58,292 bases of DNA from NCBI GenBank assembly GCA_964394085.1, contig CAYMWF010000033.1, forward strand, positions 1-58,292, given 5' to 3'. The notes under the pieces are model-generated. The model had not been told where the DNA came from and did no database searches. It was given only the letters and a program-made list of their open reading frames with translations. Origin of the DNA: CAYMWF01 sp964394085 [NCBI: uncultured Gemmatimonadota bacterium] (lineage in GTDB: Bacteria; GCA-2686955; CAYMWF01). Each line of letters starts with the position of its first letter. The first letter of the stretch is position 1. The position numbers were made by a program, and so were the translations under genes. Positions 46,306 to 55,135 of this stretch are shown one piece after another.

Positions 46306-48004
46306 AATACCTGACCTGGTAGACAAGAACGTCCAGTTTCTCTTTGCGCCATGCGTCGGAGCTCAAACCCGCCTTGACGCAGAGGCGGGAGAGGAAGTCA
46401 TCGTGAGACGGGAGCTGCTTCCACACCTGGGGAAGGAATGTAGCGCTCGCACGACCTTTCCTCAGGATGACGCCGTCCTCGCCCGGACGCAGCATCGAGA
46501 CGAGATCTTCAGGGCCTTCGTATCGCAAAGGCGCCGGCTCGGTGAGGATGCTTACTTCAACATGAATCCGGTCGAGCTCGCTCACCTTGAGCGGAGGGAA
46601 GCGAGGATCGTGAAACGCGGCCTTGAGCGCGTTGGAGCGGACCCCGTCTTTGATCGGTTCGGCGCCCGTGAGGGAGCCTATGCAGCCGCGCAGGCGCCCG
46701 TCCAGTGTAAGGGTCACGAAAACACCCCGACGCGCGTCAAAGACCGCATCATCCAGGAGAGCAGTCTCTTCCGCCGATATTTTCAATTCCTTCCGCGGAT
46801 TGAACCAGGCGGTGATCGTAGCCCTCGCCAGAGAAACCAGCGCCCCGCCCTGCTCTTCGGAAAACAGGGAGGCGGTGGCGGCAGCTGCGAGTGGAGCAGG
46901 TGCGGGGGGCGCCGCGGCGATGGTTGCAGTGGCGGCGGCCGCCGGGACGGCTGTTCCGGCCCCGGCTCCGCCGGATGGAGCGGTTGCGGCGGATGGAGCG
47001 GTTGCGGCGGATGGAGCATGTACTGTGGCGGTTGTTGCAGCGGTTCCGGCCCCGGCTTCTGCCCCGGAGGAGACTTCCCCCGCTTCCGAATCGTTCTCCA
47101 CCTCGAAAAACGCCATCGTTGCGTATCCGACCACCCGTTTCTTATCCCCGGCGGTGTCCCCGCTGTTGCAGTAGTTCAGCAGGAAAGGCTTCCATCCCTT
47201 TTCCCGGGCGATCCCGATAAGGATCCGGAGCGGGTAGAGTCCGCAGGCCCTGTCCTGATCGCGACGGAGCAGAGTATCGTCCAGGGCGAGGATCGAATCT
47301 ATCGTCTCCCGGTCCCGGGAAACCGCAGCGGAATAGGGCAGGTAGTGCGATAAATCCGAACTGATCGCGAGAAGCGTGCGATCGTCGAGGAGAGGTGAAA
47401 GAGCGGATATATAATCATCCGCATTGCCCGGGCCCGCCACTACGGGAAGAATCGTGAATTCACCGAGGTAAACCTGGAGGAATGGAACCAGGACCTCCAC
47501 CGAGTGTTCCAGCTGGTCCGATTTAGGTATCGCCCTGAAAAAATCGGATTCCTTCCGGAGCTTCGCCGCGTCCGCATCCACCCGGAGCTTCCCGAGCGGA
47601 GTCTCGAACCAGGATGCATCCGTGATCACCCCGTTTCTGAAACCCACCCTGTGGTCGGGGCCCATCACGATAACCCGGTCGAATTTCCCTTTTTCGAGCA
47701 GATGCGAAACATGGGCGGCTGAAGCCCCCGAGTAGATGTATCCGGCATGAGGCATCACCACCGCTTTGAGCTCGGCGTTCGGCGGAGGTGTGAAACCTTT
47801 CCGGTCGGCAGCGTCCGTCAATCGCCCGACCATCGCCCGGAGTTCCGACGGGTCGGCCGGGTAGAACGCACCCGCCACGACGGGACGCCGTACGCTTTCG
47901 CCCGAACATCCCCCGGGAAACGCCGCAAAGACCAGAGACAGAAGAACAACCGCTGAAACACGGCGCGTCGTCGTGAACATTCGTTCCCTTTTCCGCATTT
48001 TCAC
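46295..48004 (-). CDS. amrB/amrA: Memo-AMMECR1 fusion lipoprotein (AmmeMemoRadiSam proteins B and A)
   Basis: 569 residues. A signal peptide ends in the lipobox FPGGC, so the protein is predicted to be lipid-anchored outside the cytoplasm. Residues of about 40-305 are Memo (VAGAFYPADPSELRAMV, VVMPHAGYIYSG, GPDHRVGF, SDLSHYLPY with metal-type His). An Ala/Thr/Pro linker of some 70 residues follows. Residues of about 380-565 are AMMECR1 (RGVFVTLTLDGRLRGCIGSL, DPRFPPLKVSELD, IHVEVSILTEP). Memo proteins bind iron or copper; the shared pathway with radical SAM AmrS is not known. GTG 48004 follows gggagg by 6 bases; ATG 47998 and 47980 are alternatives. Confidence 0.9.
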   Translation of the reverse strand: MKMRKRERMFTTTRRVSAVVLLSLVFAAFPGGCSGESVRRPVVAGAFYPADPSELRAMVGRLTDAADRKGFTPPPNAELKAVVMPHAGYIYSGASAAHVSHLLEKGKFDRVIVMGPDHRVGFRNGVITDASWFETPLGKLRVDADAAKLRKESDFFRAIPKSDQLEHSVEVLVPFLQVYLGEFTILPVVAGPGNADDYISALSPLLDDRTLLAISSDLSHYLPYSAAVSRDRETIDSILALDDTLLRRDQDRACGLYPLRILIGIAREKGWKPFLLNYCNSGDTAGDKKRVVGYATMAFFEVENDSEAGEVSSGAEAGAGTAATTATVHAPSAATAPSAATAPSGGAGAGTAVPAAAATATIAAAPPAPAPLAAAATASLFSEEQGGALVSLARATITAWFNPRKELKISAEETALLDDAVFDARRGVFVTLTLDGRLRGCIGSLTGAEPIKDGVRSNALKAAFHDPRFPPLKVSELDRIHVEVSILTEPAPLRYEGPEDLVSMLRPGEDGVILRKGRASATFLPQVWKQLPSHDDFLSRLCVKAGLSSDAWRKEKLDVLVYQVRYFEE

Positions 48005-48236
48005 ATCGAACCTCCCGCGAACCGGCTGATTCAAGGTTGCGGTTCTCTCCTGGTCCCGGGCGTTCATCCGGATGGCGGAACAATGCGGCGCTCCACACCT
48101 CCCGCATCCTCGCCCGGCAAGGAGTCGCCATAACCAAAGATACTCTTGAAATTCGATAGTAACCGCGGCATCCCCCAATCCGCAATCACATAGTTCGACT
48201 GAAAAAGAGTATCCGCTTGAACTGAGTATTTGCCGG

Positions 48237-48265
48237 TTGAAAACCGGCAGGATGGATCATATAAT
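48237..48265 (+). promoter_or_regulatory. Promoter of the carbonic-anhydrase-like gene
   Basis: TTGAAA at 48237-48242 and consensus TATAAT at 48260-48265 with 17-bp spacing. Transcription should start near 48272. Confidence 0.8.
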
Positions 48266-48271
48266 CGCGGA

Positions 48272-48398
48272 TTTGAAGAGCGGGTTGAACGGCGACGATC
48301 CTCGGGGAAAAGCCCCGCGATCCTGCGGCAATCCCGGGGAATTTAGCGGTCCTGCGGCCCCGCTGGAGAATGTAAGGGTCCGGTGGATGCCAAGGAGG
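48272..48398 (+). other. GC-rich structured 5' leader
   Basis: About 130 bases between promoter and Shine-Dalgarno contain several short repeats (gatcctcgg, gatcctgcgg, ggtcctgcgg) and complementary blocks (cggggaaaagccccg). I do not recognise a known riboswitch class. Confidence 0.4.
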
Positions 48399-48405
48399 GT
48401 TTTGA

Positions 48406-48786
48406 ATGTTCTGTACTGCGATCAATTGTATGGATGGCCGGGCGCAACTGCCCGTCATCGAGTATCTTCAAAACCGGTTCGATGTAAAATTCGTCGACAT
48501 GATCACCGAACCGGGCCCGAACCGGCTCCTGGCTGAAGCTGAAGAAGAGGATGACGGGCGGGTGAAATCGATCCTGCTGCGGTGCGGGATTTCAATAAAC
48601 AATCATGGTTCGGTGGGCATCGCCGTTGTCGGGCACCACGATTGTGCGGGCAATCCGGCGGAAGAAGCGCAGCAGAAGCGACAGATCGAGCAGGCGATCT
48701 CGTTTCTGAAGCAGCGATGGGATACCGTTGAAATCATAGGATTATGGCTGGACGCCGATTTCCGGGTTCACGAATTGACGAGTTGA
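48406..48786 (+). CDS. Minimal beta-carbonic-anhydrase-like protein
   Basis: 126 residues; ordinary beta-carbonic anhydrases are about 200. The zinc-type ligands are laid out as in that family: CMDGR near residue 8 (Cys-x-Asp-x-Arg) and GHHDCAG near residue 77 (His-x-x-Cys). No signal peptide. It may hydrate CO2, or be one of the short relatives whose activity is unproven. ATG 48406 follows aaggaggg. The gene has its own strong promoter and a structured leader. Confidence 0.7.
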   Translation: MFCTAINCMDGRAQLPVIEYLQNRFDVKFVDMITEPGPNRLLAEAEEEDDGRVKSILLRCGISINNHGSVGIAVVGHHDCAGNPAEEAQQKRQIEQAISFLKQRWDTVEIIGLWLDADFRVHELTS

Positions 48787-48817
48787 GATTTACAATCTAT
48801 CATACAGTTCTCCCGGA

Positions 48818-48826
48818 TGCTATAAT
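48818..48826 (+). promoter_or_regulatory. Extended -10 promoter for the CBS-transporter pair
   Basis: TGCTATAAT (TG at 48818, TATAAT 48821-48826) is an extended -10 element; the -35 region is weak. It lies about 105 bp before the CBS gene. Confidence 0.5.
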
Positions 48827-48930
48827 AGCGGGACTTGGCTGCCTGAAGGTCATGAGAAGAATCAAGCTGACCGATCAACATTTAGAGAAATTATGAGCGA
48901 TATCCTGCATAAAAAGGGTTGGTGATACAA

Positions 48931-49485
48931 ATGAAATCCGTAAACAGCGACAGCGAGATGGGAACCCGGCGGGTAGGCGAGATAATGATCCCCCTCGAGG
49001 ATTATCCGCACCTGCCGGTCTGGGCTTCCATCCGGGAAACCGTCGAAATCTTCCACCGAACGGAGCTCGAGGTTCGAGGCCGCAAATCGCTGCCGCGGAT
49101 TGTCCTGCTGTTCGATCTCGACGGTTCGGTAGCAGGGAGTGTCCGCCGACGGGACCTGATGCGGGGGTTGGAGCCGAAATTCCTGGTCAGCCAGCCCCTG
49201 GAATACCGCCAGAAGCTTTTTAACGTAGAAGCCGACCCCAACATTGCCGAGCTGCTGTTCGACAAGGTTGTGAAGGGTATCCTGGAACAGGTTGATCGAC
49301 CCGTCACCGATATCATGCGCCCTATCGAAAAAACAATCGATTACGACGACCATATCATTAAAGCGATTTATGAGATGGTCAACAACAGCCTGAGCATACT
49401 CCCGGTCGTCCGTGACGATACGGTGGAAGGAGTTATCAGGACGGTTGATGTGTTCAACGAACTAGCTGAGCTAATAACGAAATGA
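48931..49485 (+). CDS. Two-CBS-domain regulatory protein
   Basis: 184 residues with a CBS pair: VGEIMIPLEDYPHLP with VLLFDLDGSVAGSVRRRDLM (about residues 10-75) and VTDIMRPIEKTIDYDD with LPVVRDDTVEGVIRTVDVF (about 120-180). Such pairs sense adenine nucleotides and regulate a partner. The 3' end overlaps the SLC13-type transporter gene (ATGA), so it probably regulates that transporter. ATG 48931 follows ggtgat, complementary to the 16S rRNA end. Confidence 0.85.
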   Translation: MKSVNSDSEMGTRRVGEIMIPLEDYPHLPVWASIRETVEIFHRTELEVRGRKSLPRIVLLFDLDGSVAGSVRRRDLMRGLEPKFLVSQPLEYRQKLFNVEADPNIAELLFDKVVKGILEQVDRPVTDIMRPIEKTIDYDDHIIKAIYEMVNNSLSILPVVRDDTVEGVIRTVDVFNELAELITK

Positions 49486-51011
49486 CTGATCAGAATTCTG
49501 TACCTGAAGCTTCCGCCTCGAAGACCGCCGCACACCCCCATGTCTTAAGCGGCGGTTCGGACGAGGACAGGAAAATCGACTGGAAAAGACTGTTTTTCAT
49601 TTTTCTGGGGCTCGGACTGTTCGTTCTGGCCTGGCTGTCGCCCCCGTTGGATCCCGCAGTGGATCCCGAGGGCAGGATCTTCGAACTGGACCGGAACGGT
49701 AAGATTGCCCTTGCGCTGTTTCTGCTCGCCGCCACCTGGTGGGTGACCGAGGTGGTTCCGATCGGGATCACGTCGATAACGATAGGCGTCGTCCAGGCTC
49801 TTTTTTTGATTCGTCCGGCCAGGACGGCTTTCACCGATTTCATGGATCCCTCCGTCTGGTTCATCTTCGGTTCCCTGATGATCGGCATCGTCTTCACGAA
49901 AACCGGCCTCACACGGCGCCTGGCATACCTGATGCTGTCCGCGGTGGGCGAGCGAACCAGCATGATCTACCTCGGTTGCTTCGTTATGACGTCGGCGCTC
50001 ACGCTGGTCATGGCTCATACCGCGGTAGCCGCAACCGTCTATCCCCTTTATCTCGCAATCTACGCCCTTTACGAAGAGAGCGGAAAACCGACCAGGTTCG
50101 GAAAGGGGCTTTTTATCGGGATGGCGTTCGTCGCCGGCGCCGGAAGCATCATAACCCTCCTCGGCGCGGCCCGCGGAGCGGTCGCCATCGGCTTTTACCA
50201 GGAAATCACCGGAAAAGCAGTCACGTTCTTCGATGTCACATACTACATGTTCCCCGTGGGCGTCGTCATGACCCTGGTTCTGTGGGGTTTCATGATGCTC
50301 TGGTATCGGCCGGAAAAGAAAACGATTCCCGGTCTCCGCGAACGCGCCCGGAGTCTATACGCCAGCCTGGGGCCGATTACCAAGGAGGAAATCCTGGCCG
50401 TCGCGATCGTCCTCAGCCTGATCTGCGCGCTTTGCCTGCGTTCCCTTTACCCATCCCTCGATTTTCTGGATAAGAGCGCCATCATCCTCCTGGCCACCAT
50501 CCTCTTTTTCCTGTTGAAAATCGTCTCGATCGAGGATCTGGAGAGCGTTCCCTGGAATATCGTGCTGCTCTTCGGCGGCGCCATGAGCATCGGCTATTGC
50601 CTGTGGCAGACCGGAGCGGCGGAATGGCTGGCGGTTTCGTGGCTGGTTCTTTTCAAGTCGGCACCCTGGTTCGTGTTCATCATGGGAATCGCCTTTTTCG
50701 TTATGATCATGACCAACCTGATCATGAACGTGGCGGCCATAGCCATCGTCATACCTGTTGCCCTGAAGATGGCCGAGTATGTCAACGTTGCACCTGAAAT
50801 CGTTCTCTTTTCGAGCCTGGTAACCGCCGGCATGCCGTTTCTGCTGCTCGTAGGGGCGGCGCCCAACGCCATCGCCTACAACAGCGGGATGTTCTCGACT
50901 CGTGAGTTCTTCACCGCCGGCATACCGGCCAGCGTACTCCTGATGGTCGTTCTTGGCGTGTTCGTCTGGCTCATATGGCCTTTGATGGGTATGCCGATTC
51001 TCATCAAATAA
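49482..51011 (+). CDS. SLC13/DASS-family anion:sodium symporter
   Basis: 509 residues with about 11-12 hydrophobic segments. It matches divalent-anion:Na+ symporters of the SLC13/CitT class: FDPSVWFIFGS-like (TDFMDPSVWFIFGSL), GAGSIITLLGAARGAV, VPWNIVLLFGGAMSIG, and MTNLIMNVAAIAIVIPVALK near the end. Members carry dicarboxylates, citrate, sulfate or phosphate; the substrate is not readable. A hydrophilic 35-residue N-terminus precedes the first helix. The start overlaps the CBS stop, so it is coupled to it. Confidence 0.88.
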   Translation: MTDQNSVPEASASKTAAHPHVLSGGSDEDRKIDWKRLFFIFLGLGLFVLAWLSPPLDPAVDPEGRIFELDRNGKIALALFLLAATWWVTEVVPIGITSITIGVVQALFLIRPARTAFTDFMDPSVWFIFGSLMIGIVFTKTGLTRRLAYLMLSAVGERTSMIYLGCFVMTSALTLVMAHTAVAATVYPLYLAIYALYEESGKPTRFGKGLFIGMAFVAGAGSIITLLGAARGAVAIGFYQEITGKAVTFFDVTYYMFPVGVVMTLVLWGFMMLWYRPEKKTIPGLRERARSLYASLGPITKEEILAVAIVLSLICALCLRSLYPSLDFLDKSAIILLATILFFLLKIVSIEDLESVPWNIVLLFGGAMSIGYCLWQTGAAEWLAVSWLVLFKSAPWFVFIMGIAFFVMIMTNLIMNVAAIAIVIPVALKMAEYVNVAPEIVLFSSLVTAGMPFLLLVGAAPNAIAYNSGMFSTREFFTAGIPASVLLMVVLGVFVWLIWPLMGMPILIK

Positions 51012-51055
51012 TCGACGGTATCGTGACCATCGGCAGAGCAGCCCGCGGCGATCCC

Positions 51056-51154
51056 GACACAGCCAGGGAGGCAACCGCCGGCGAACTCGACATAGCCGGG
51101 GGAGCAGCCGCCGGCGTTCTCGACACAACCGGGGAGACAGCCGTCGGCGTTCTC
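51056..51154. repeat. Three tandem 33-bp repeats
   Basis: Units at 51056-51088, 51089-51121 and 51122-51154 share ccggcg-ttctc ends and gacac-gcc starts, with a few differences. The period is 11 codons and all three stay open in one frame (50975-51202), but no translation signal supports a gene. It lies between the transporter and pyrF. Confidence 0.7.
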
Positions 51155-51257
51155 GATAAAAACAAGAAATCAGCTGAAACCGCTGTTCAATCATTTTTCT
51201 GATAATAATCTGCGAAACAGCCGGGGAAATACCTCGCACCAACCAGGGAGAAGGCAT

Positions 51258-51971
51258 TTGGCAGAGCTTGTTGTCGCTCTCGACCTTCCGACGAAGGAAG
51301 AAGCTTTCGGGATAATCGACCGCCTCGACGGGGTGGCCGATTTTTTTAAAATCGGTCCGGTGCTCTTCACCGCTTACGGACCGGAAATCGTTACCGGCAT
51401 AGTGAAGAGGGGATTGAAGGTGTTTCTCGACCTGAAATTCCACGATATCCCGAACACAGTGGCCGGAGCCGGAGCCGCCGCGGCGAAACTGGGGGTGGAG
51501 ATTTTCAATATCCACACATCGGGCGGTTTCGATATGATGACCGCCACCCGTGAAGCCGTCGACAGAACCTGTGAGCACGGGGGCCTGGAGCTTCCGAAAA
51601 TCCTGGGCGTAACGGTGCTTACGAGCCTGGGCCAGGAGAATACCGACCGGATTTTCGGTCCCGGGGAGCTCGTTAAGAACCGCGTCACCCGCCTGGCCGG
51701 AGAGGCGAAAAAGGCCGGGCTCGACGGCGTGGTGGCGTCGCCATGGGAGATTTCCGAGGTGAAGGAAACGTGCGGGAGCGGTTTTCTCGTGCTCTCCCCC
51801 GGCATCAGACCGGCCGGAACGGGAGGAGACGACCAGGCACGCATAATGACACCGGCGGAAGCGGTGGCCCGCGGCTCGGACTACCTCGTGATCGGGCGGC
51901 CCGTGACGGGGGCGGCGGATCCGGCGGCGGCCGCCGCGGATATCCTGGAAGAAATGAAGGGCCATGCTTGA
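51258..51971 (+). CDS. pyrF: Orotidine 5'-phosphate decarboxylase
   Basis: 237 residues, usual length. It makes UMP from OMP, the last step of pyrimidine synthesis. The catalytic DLKFHDIPNTV (Asp-x-Lys-x-x-Asp) is present, with VVALDLPTKEEA at the start and YLVIGRPVTGAADP binding phosphate at the end. TTG 51258 follows gggagaagg. It is separated by 28 kb from the rest of the pyr genes and is translationally linked to a YycJ-like hydrolase instead; no PyrR site is seen before it. Confidence 0.95.
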   Translation: MAELVVALDLPTKEEAFGIIDRLDGVADFFKIGPVLFTAYGPEIVTGIVKRGLKVFLDLKFHDIPNTVAGAGAAAAKLGVEIFNIHTSGGFDMMTATREAVDRTCEHGGLELPKILGVTVLTSLGQENTDRIFGPGELVKNRVTRLAGEAKKAGLDGVVASPWEISEVKETCGSGFLVLSPGIRPAGTGGDDQARIMTPAEAVARGSDYLVIGRPVTGAADPAAAAADILEEMKGHA

Positions 51972-52767
51972 AATAATACCCCTGGCCAGCGGCAGCAGCG
52001 GCAACTCCTGGATCGTCCGTAACGAAGCATCCGCGATAATGATCGACGCCGGCCTGAGCTGCCGTAAGCTGACGGCGAGAATGGCCGCCAGGGGTATAGA
52101 TCCATCCTCGATCCGTGCTCTGTTCATTACGCACATTCACAGGGACCATATTTCCGGCGCCGGACCGCTCGTGCGGAAATACGGGCCTGAAATCTTCGTG
52201 GCGGATGAAACCTGGGAGAGAGGACGGAAATTCCTCGGCAGGATTCCGCTGCGATCGACCCTCCTGCCGGGCGTGCCGGCCGAAATCGACGGCTTCTCGG
52301 TAACTCCCATCCCCGTCCCGCACGATGCGGTGGAGCCGCTCGCATTCTCCGTCGCCGACTCCGCGGGGTCGAGGGTGACTATCGCTACGGATCTCGGCCA
52401 CGCCACCAGACTTGTCAGGCAATACCTCGCCGAAAGCAACCTTATCGTCATAGAATCGAACCACGACCCCGAAATGCTTATGACCGGTCCGTATCCATGG
52501 CCTCTCAAGCAGCGGATACGAGGAAAAAGCGGCCACCTGTCGAACCATGACGCCGCCGTCGCCGTCGCAGGCGCTCTTCACGACGGGCTCAAGGGGGTCT
52601 ACCTCGCTCACCTCAGCGAGGAGAACAATGACCCGATGCTCGCTCATGACACGATGAAGCACGCGCTCGAAGAAGCGGGAGCCGGCGACCTGCCGCTCCT
52701 TGTAGCCGATCAGCACGAACCCGGAGAATTCCTCAGGATCACATCGACCGAAGGAGCAGGCGTTTGA
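51964..52767 (+). CDS. YycJ/WalJ-like metallo-beta-lactamase-fold hydrolase
   Basis: 267 residues. The metal site THIHRDHISG (His-x-His-x-Asp-His) and PHDAVEPLAFSV, ATDLGH and NHDPEML match the YycJ/WalJ branch, which acts on nucleic acid or is tied to cell-wall control. SGSSGNSWIV begins the fold. ATG 51964 overlaps the pyrF stop. Its 3' end overlaps the LD-carboxypeptidase start, so four genes from pyrF to mpl form one run. Confidence 0.88.
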   Translation: MLEIIPLASGSSGNSWIVRNEASAIMIDAGLSCRKLTARMAARGIDPSSIRALFITHIHRDHISGAGPLVRKYGPEIFVADETWERGRKFLGRIPLRSTLLPGVPAEIDGFSVTPIPVPHDAVEPLAFSVADSAGSRVTIATDLGHATRLVRQYLAESNLIVIESNHDPEMLMTGPYPWPLKQRIRGKSGHLSNHDAAVAVAGALHDGLKGVYLAHLSEENNDPMLAHDTMKHALEEAGAGDLPLLVADQHEPGEFLRITSTEGAGV

Positions 52768-53717
52768 ACCCGAGGACCGAGAAACCGAACAGCCCTTCGC
52801 CTGCTGCATACACCGCAAGAAAACCTCCGCGCCTGCGACGCGGCGACACCATCGGCGTCATGGCCCCCTCCAGCCCCGTAAAACCCGACTACCTGGTCCG
52901 CGGCGTAACGATCCTCGAATCGCTCGGGTTTGAAGTGACCGTCCATCCCCAGACTTACGAGCGCACCCGCTTCTACACGGCCGGAGACGACACCGCCCGC
53001 ACCGCCGCCTTCGAAGAACTCGTCTCAGATCAGAAGATACGGGCTATTTTTCTCGCCCGGGGCGGATATGGAAGCATCCGCATGCTTCCCCTCCTCGATC
53101 CGGATGCCGCAAGGGCGAATCCTAAAATAGTGATGGGAAGCAGCGACACCACATCGCTGCTTCTGCACCTGCGGCGAAGCGCGGAACTGGTGGTTTTCCA
53201 CGGGCCCATGACGGCCGGGGGCATCGCCGGAGGCCGGGCGGATTTCGACACGCTGCTTCCGCTCATGGGGGGTGAGGAAACCCGGCCGATCGATGGGTTG
53301 ACCATACTTCACGACGGCTCTGCCGAAGGCCGTCTCGAAGGTGGATGCCTGAGCCTGGTGGCGGCATCCATCGGAACCCCTCACGAAATCGATACGGACG
53401 GAGCGCTCCTTTTCCTGGAGGACACCGGCGTCAAGCCCTACCAGATCGACCGGATGCTCACGCGGCTTGAACTGGCGGGTAAGCTGGAGGGGGTATCCGG
53501 CATCATATTCGGAGAAATGCTGAACTGTTCTCAGCATCCCGACCAGGGGTATACGACCCATGAACTCCTCGCCGAGCTTACCGGAAATCTGGGTATACCC
53601 GTCTTCACAGGGCTCCCATCCGGTCATGCCGCAGGGCGGGTCCTGGCCCTGCCTTTCGGCATCAGCGCCACGATGTCAGACGGCAATCTCGACTTTTTAG
53701 AGAAAGCGGTCGATTGA
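52764..53717 (+). CDS. ldcA: LD-carboxypeptidase (peptidase S66)
   Basis: 317 residues of the S66 family: GDTIGVMAPSSP at the start, the nucleophile serine in VMGSSDTTSLLL, Glu in FLEDTGVKPYQIDRML, and the His in GLPSGHAAGR. It trims D-alanine from murein tetrapeptides in recycling. TTG 52764 follows aaggag with 7-base spacing. Its neighbour Mpl uses the tripeptide that this enzyme makes, so their pairing is a clear functional link. No signal peptide; it works in the cytoplasm. Confidence 0.92.
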   Translation: MNPRTEKPNSPSPAAYTARKPPRLRRGDTIGVMAPSSPVKPDYLVRGVTILESLGFEVTVHPQTYERTRFYTAGDDTARTAAFEELVSDQKIRAIFLARGGYGSIRMLPLLDPDAARANPKIVMGSSDTTSLLLHLRRSAELVVFHGPMTAGGIAGGRADFDTLLPLMGGEETRPIDGLTILHDGSAEGRLEGGCLSLVAASIGTPHEIDTDGALLFLEDTGVKPYQIDRMLTRLELAGKLEGVSGIIFGEMLNCSQHPDQGYTTHELLAELTGNLGIPVFTGLPSGHAAGRVLALPFGISATMSDGNLDFLEKAVD

Positions 53718-55111
53718 GCTTCTACTATCTTATCGGAATCGCCGGCACGGCCATGGCCTCGCTCGCCGTGATGCTCCGCTCGACCGGGCACAGGGTCGAG
53801 GGCTCCGACGAGGGGGTCTACCCGCCGATGAGCGACCTTCTCGCCCGGGAAGGGATAACCTATCACGGATCTTTTGACGCGCGTCATATCGAATCGATCG
53901 AGCCTGACGCGGTGATCGTGGGGAACGCCGTAGGCAGGGGGAATCCCGAGCTCGAGGCGGCGCTCGACCGGAACCTCCCCTATACTTCCCTGCCGTCCGT
54001 TCTCTTCTCCGAGTTCATGTCGGAAAAGCGCCGCATCGCTCTTGCGGGCACCCACGGCAAAACAACTACCACGGGCATGGTGGCCTGGGGCCTCCAGTCG
54101 GCCGGCTTTTCACCGTCATTCATGGCGGGAGGCATCCCCGAGAACTTCGGAGTCTCTTACGGACTCGGCGAAGGCGACCATTTCGTGGTGGAAGCCGACG
54201 AATACGACACCGCCTACTTCGACAAGGGTCCCAAGTTCTTCCATTACCGCCCCCACATGCTGGCTATAACATCGGTGGAGCACGATCACCCCGATATCTA
54301 CCCCGACGCGGAAGCCGTATCCCGTCAATTCGCCCTTCTCGTCCGCATCGTGCCCGCTTCCGGATACATCACTGTAAATGCAGACTCGTCCCGCGCACTT
54401 TCAGCGGTTGAAAACGCCTGGTGCGACGTCGAAACCTACGGGCTCGCCGAGGGTGTCGACTGGCGCGCCGCCGACCTGAAACGGGGCCCCGGGTTCGATT
54501 GCCGCTTCGATATCCTTCACCGGGAACGGAAACTGGGCCGGGTAACGCTTCACACGGCCGGCGAATACAATATCCTGAACTCCCTCGCCGCCGCGGCGCT
54601 CCTGGCCCGGTGCGGCGTCTCCGGCTCCGATATCTGCCGCGGCCTCTCGAGCTTCAGGGGAGTGAGGCGGAGGCTGACGACGCTCTGCGACTCCGGGGGG
54701 ATACTCCTTCTCGACGACTTCGCCCATCATCCGACCGCCATAAAGGCTTCTCTCGCGGGGGTGCGCGAAGCCTGGCCGGAGCGGCGCCTGTGGGTTCTTT
54801 TCGAGCCCAGATCATGGGCGACGCGCAGAAACATCTTTCAGGATACCCTTGCGGATGCACTGTCGGTTGCGGACAGGGTGGTGATCGGGCCTGTATACCG
54901 GGCGGGATCGGCTCCGGGCGAGGAGCTGGATCCGGAGGAAGTGGCTTCGCAGGTGCGGAGCCTGGGAGCCTGGGCCGCCGCCGAGGAGGAGCCGAGCCGG
55001 ATCGCCGACATGGTCCTGGCCGACGCGAAACCGGGCGATATCATCGTCGTTCAGACCAACGGATCCTTCGGGGGATTGGGTGAAATGCTGCGGATCAACC
55101 TCGGAAAATAA
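53714..55111 (+). CDS. mpl: Mpl: UDP-N-acetylmuramate:murein peptide ligase
   Basis: 465 residues of the Mur ligase fold. It joins recycled murein tripeptide to UDP-MurNAc. GTHGKTTTTGMVAWGL is the ATP loop. EADEYDTAYFDKGPKFFHYR distinguishes Mpl from MurC. DDFAHHPTAIKASLAG and LFEPRSWATRRN follow. TTG 53714 overlaps the LD-carboxypeptidase stop (TTGA); the Shine-Dalgarno is weak, so it likely depends on coupling. Confidence 0.92.
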   Translation: MSFYYLIGIAGTAMASLAVMLRSTGHRVEGSDEGVYPPMSDLLAREGITYHGSFDARHIESIEPDAVIVGNAVGRGNPELEAALDRNLPYTSLPSVLFSEFMSEKRRIALAGTHGKTTTTGMVAWGLQSAGFSPSFMAGGIPENFGVSYGLGEGDHFVVEADEYDTAYFDKGPKFFHYRPHMLAITSVEHDHPDIYPDAEAVSRQFALLVRIVPASGYITVNADSSRALSAVENAWCDVETYGLAEGVDWRAADLKRGPGFDCRFDILHRERKLGRVTLHTAGEYNILNSLAAAALLARCGVSGSDICRGLSSFRGVRRRLTTLCDSGGILLLDDFAHHPTAIKASLAGVREAWPERRLWVLFEPRSWATRRNIFQDTLADALSVADRVVIGPVYRAGSAPGEELDPEEVASQVRSLGAWAAAEEEPSRIADMVLADAKPGDIIVVQTNGSFGGLGEMLRINLGK

Positions 55112-55135
55112 AGCATCACCGCCATGAAGCAGCCA

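Noticed and set aside
50975-51202. 75-codon gene over the 33-bp repeats
   Set aside because: It starts inside the transporter gene in another frame and has no ribosome site of its own.
50355-52136. 593-codon minus-strand open frame
   Set aside because: It crosses the transporter, repeats and pyrF, has low-complexity Arg runs and no family signature.
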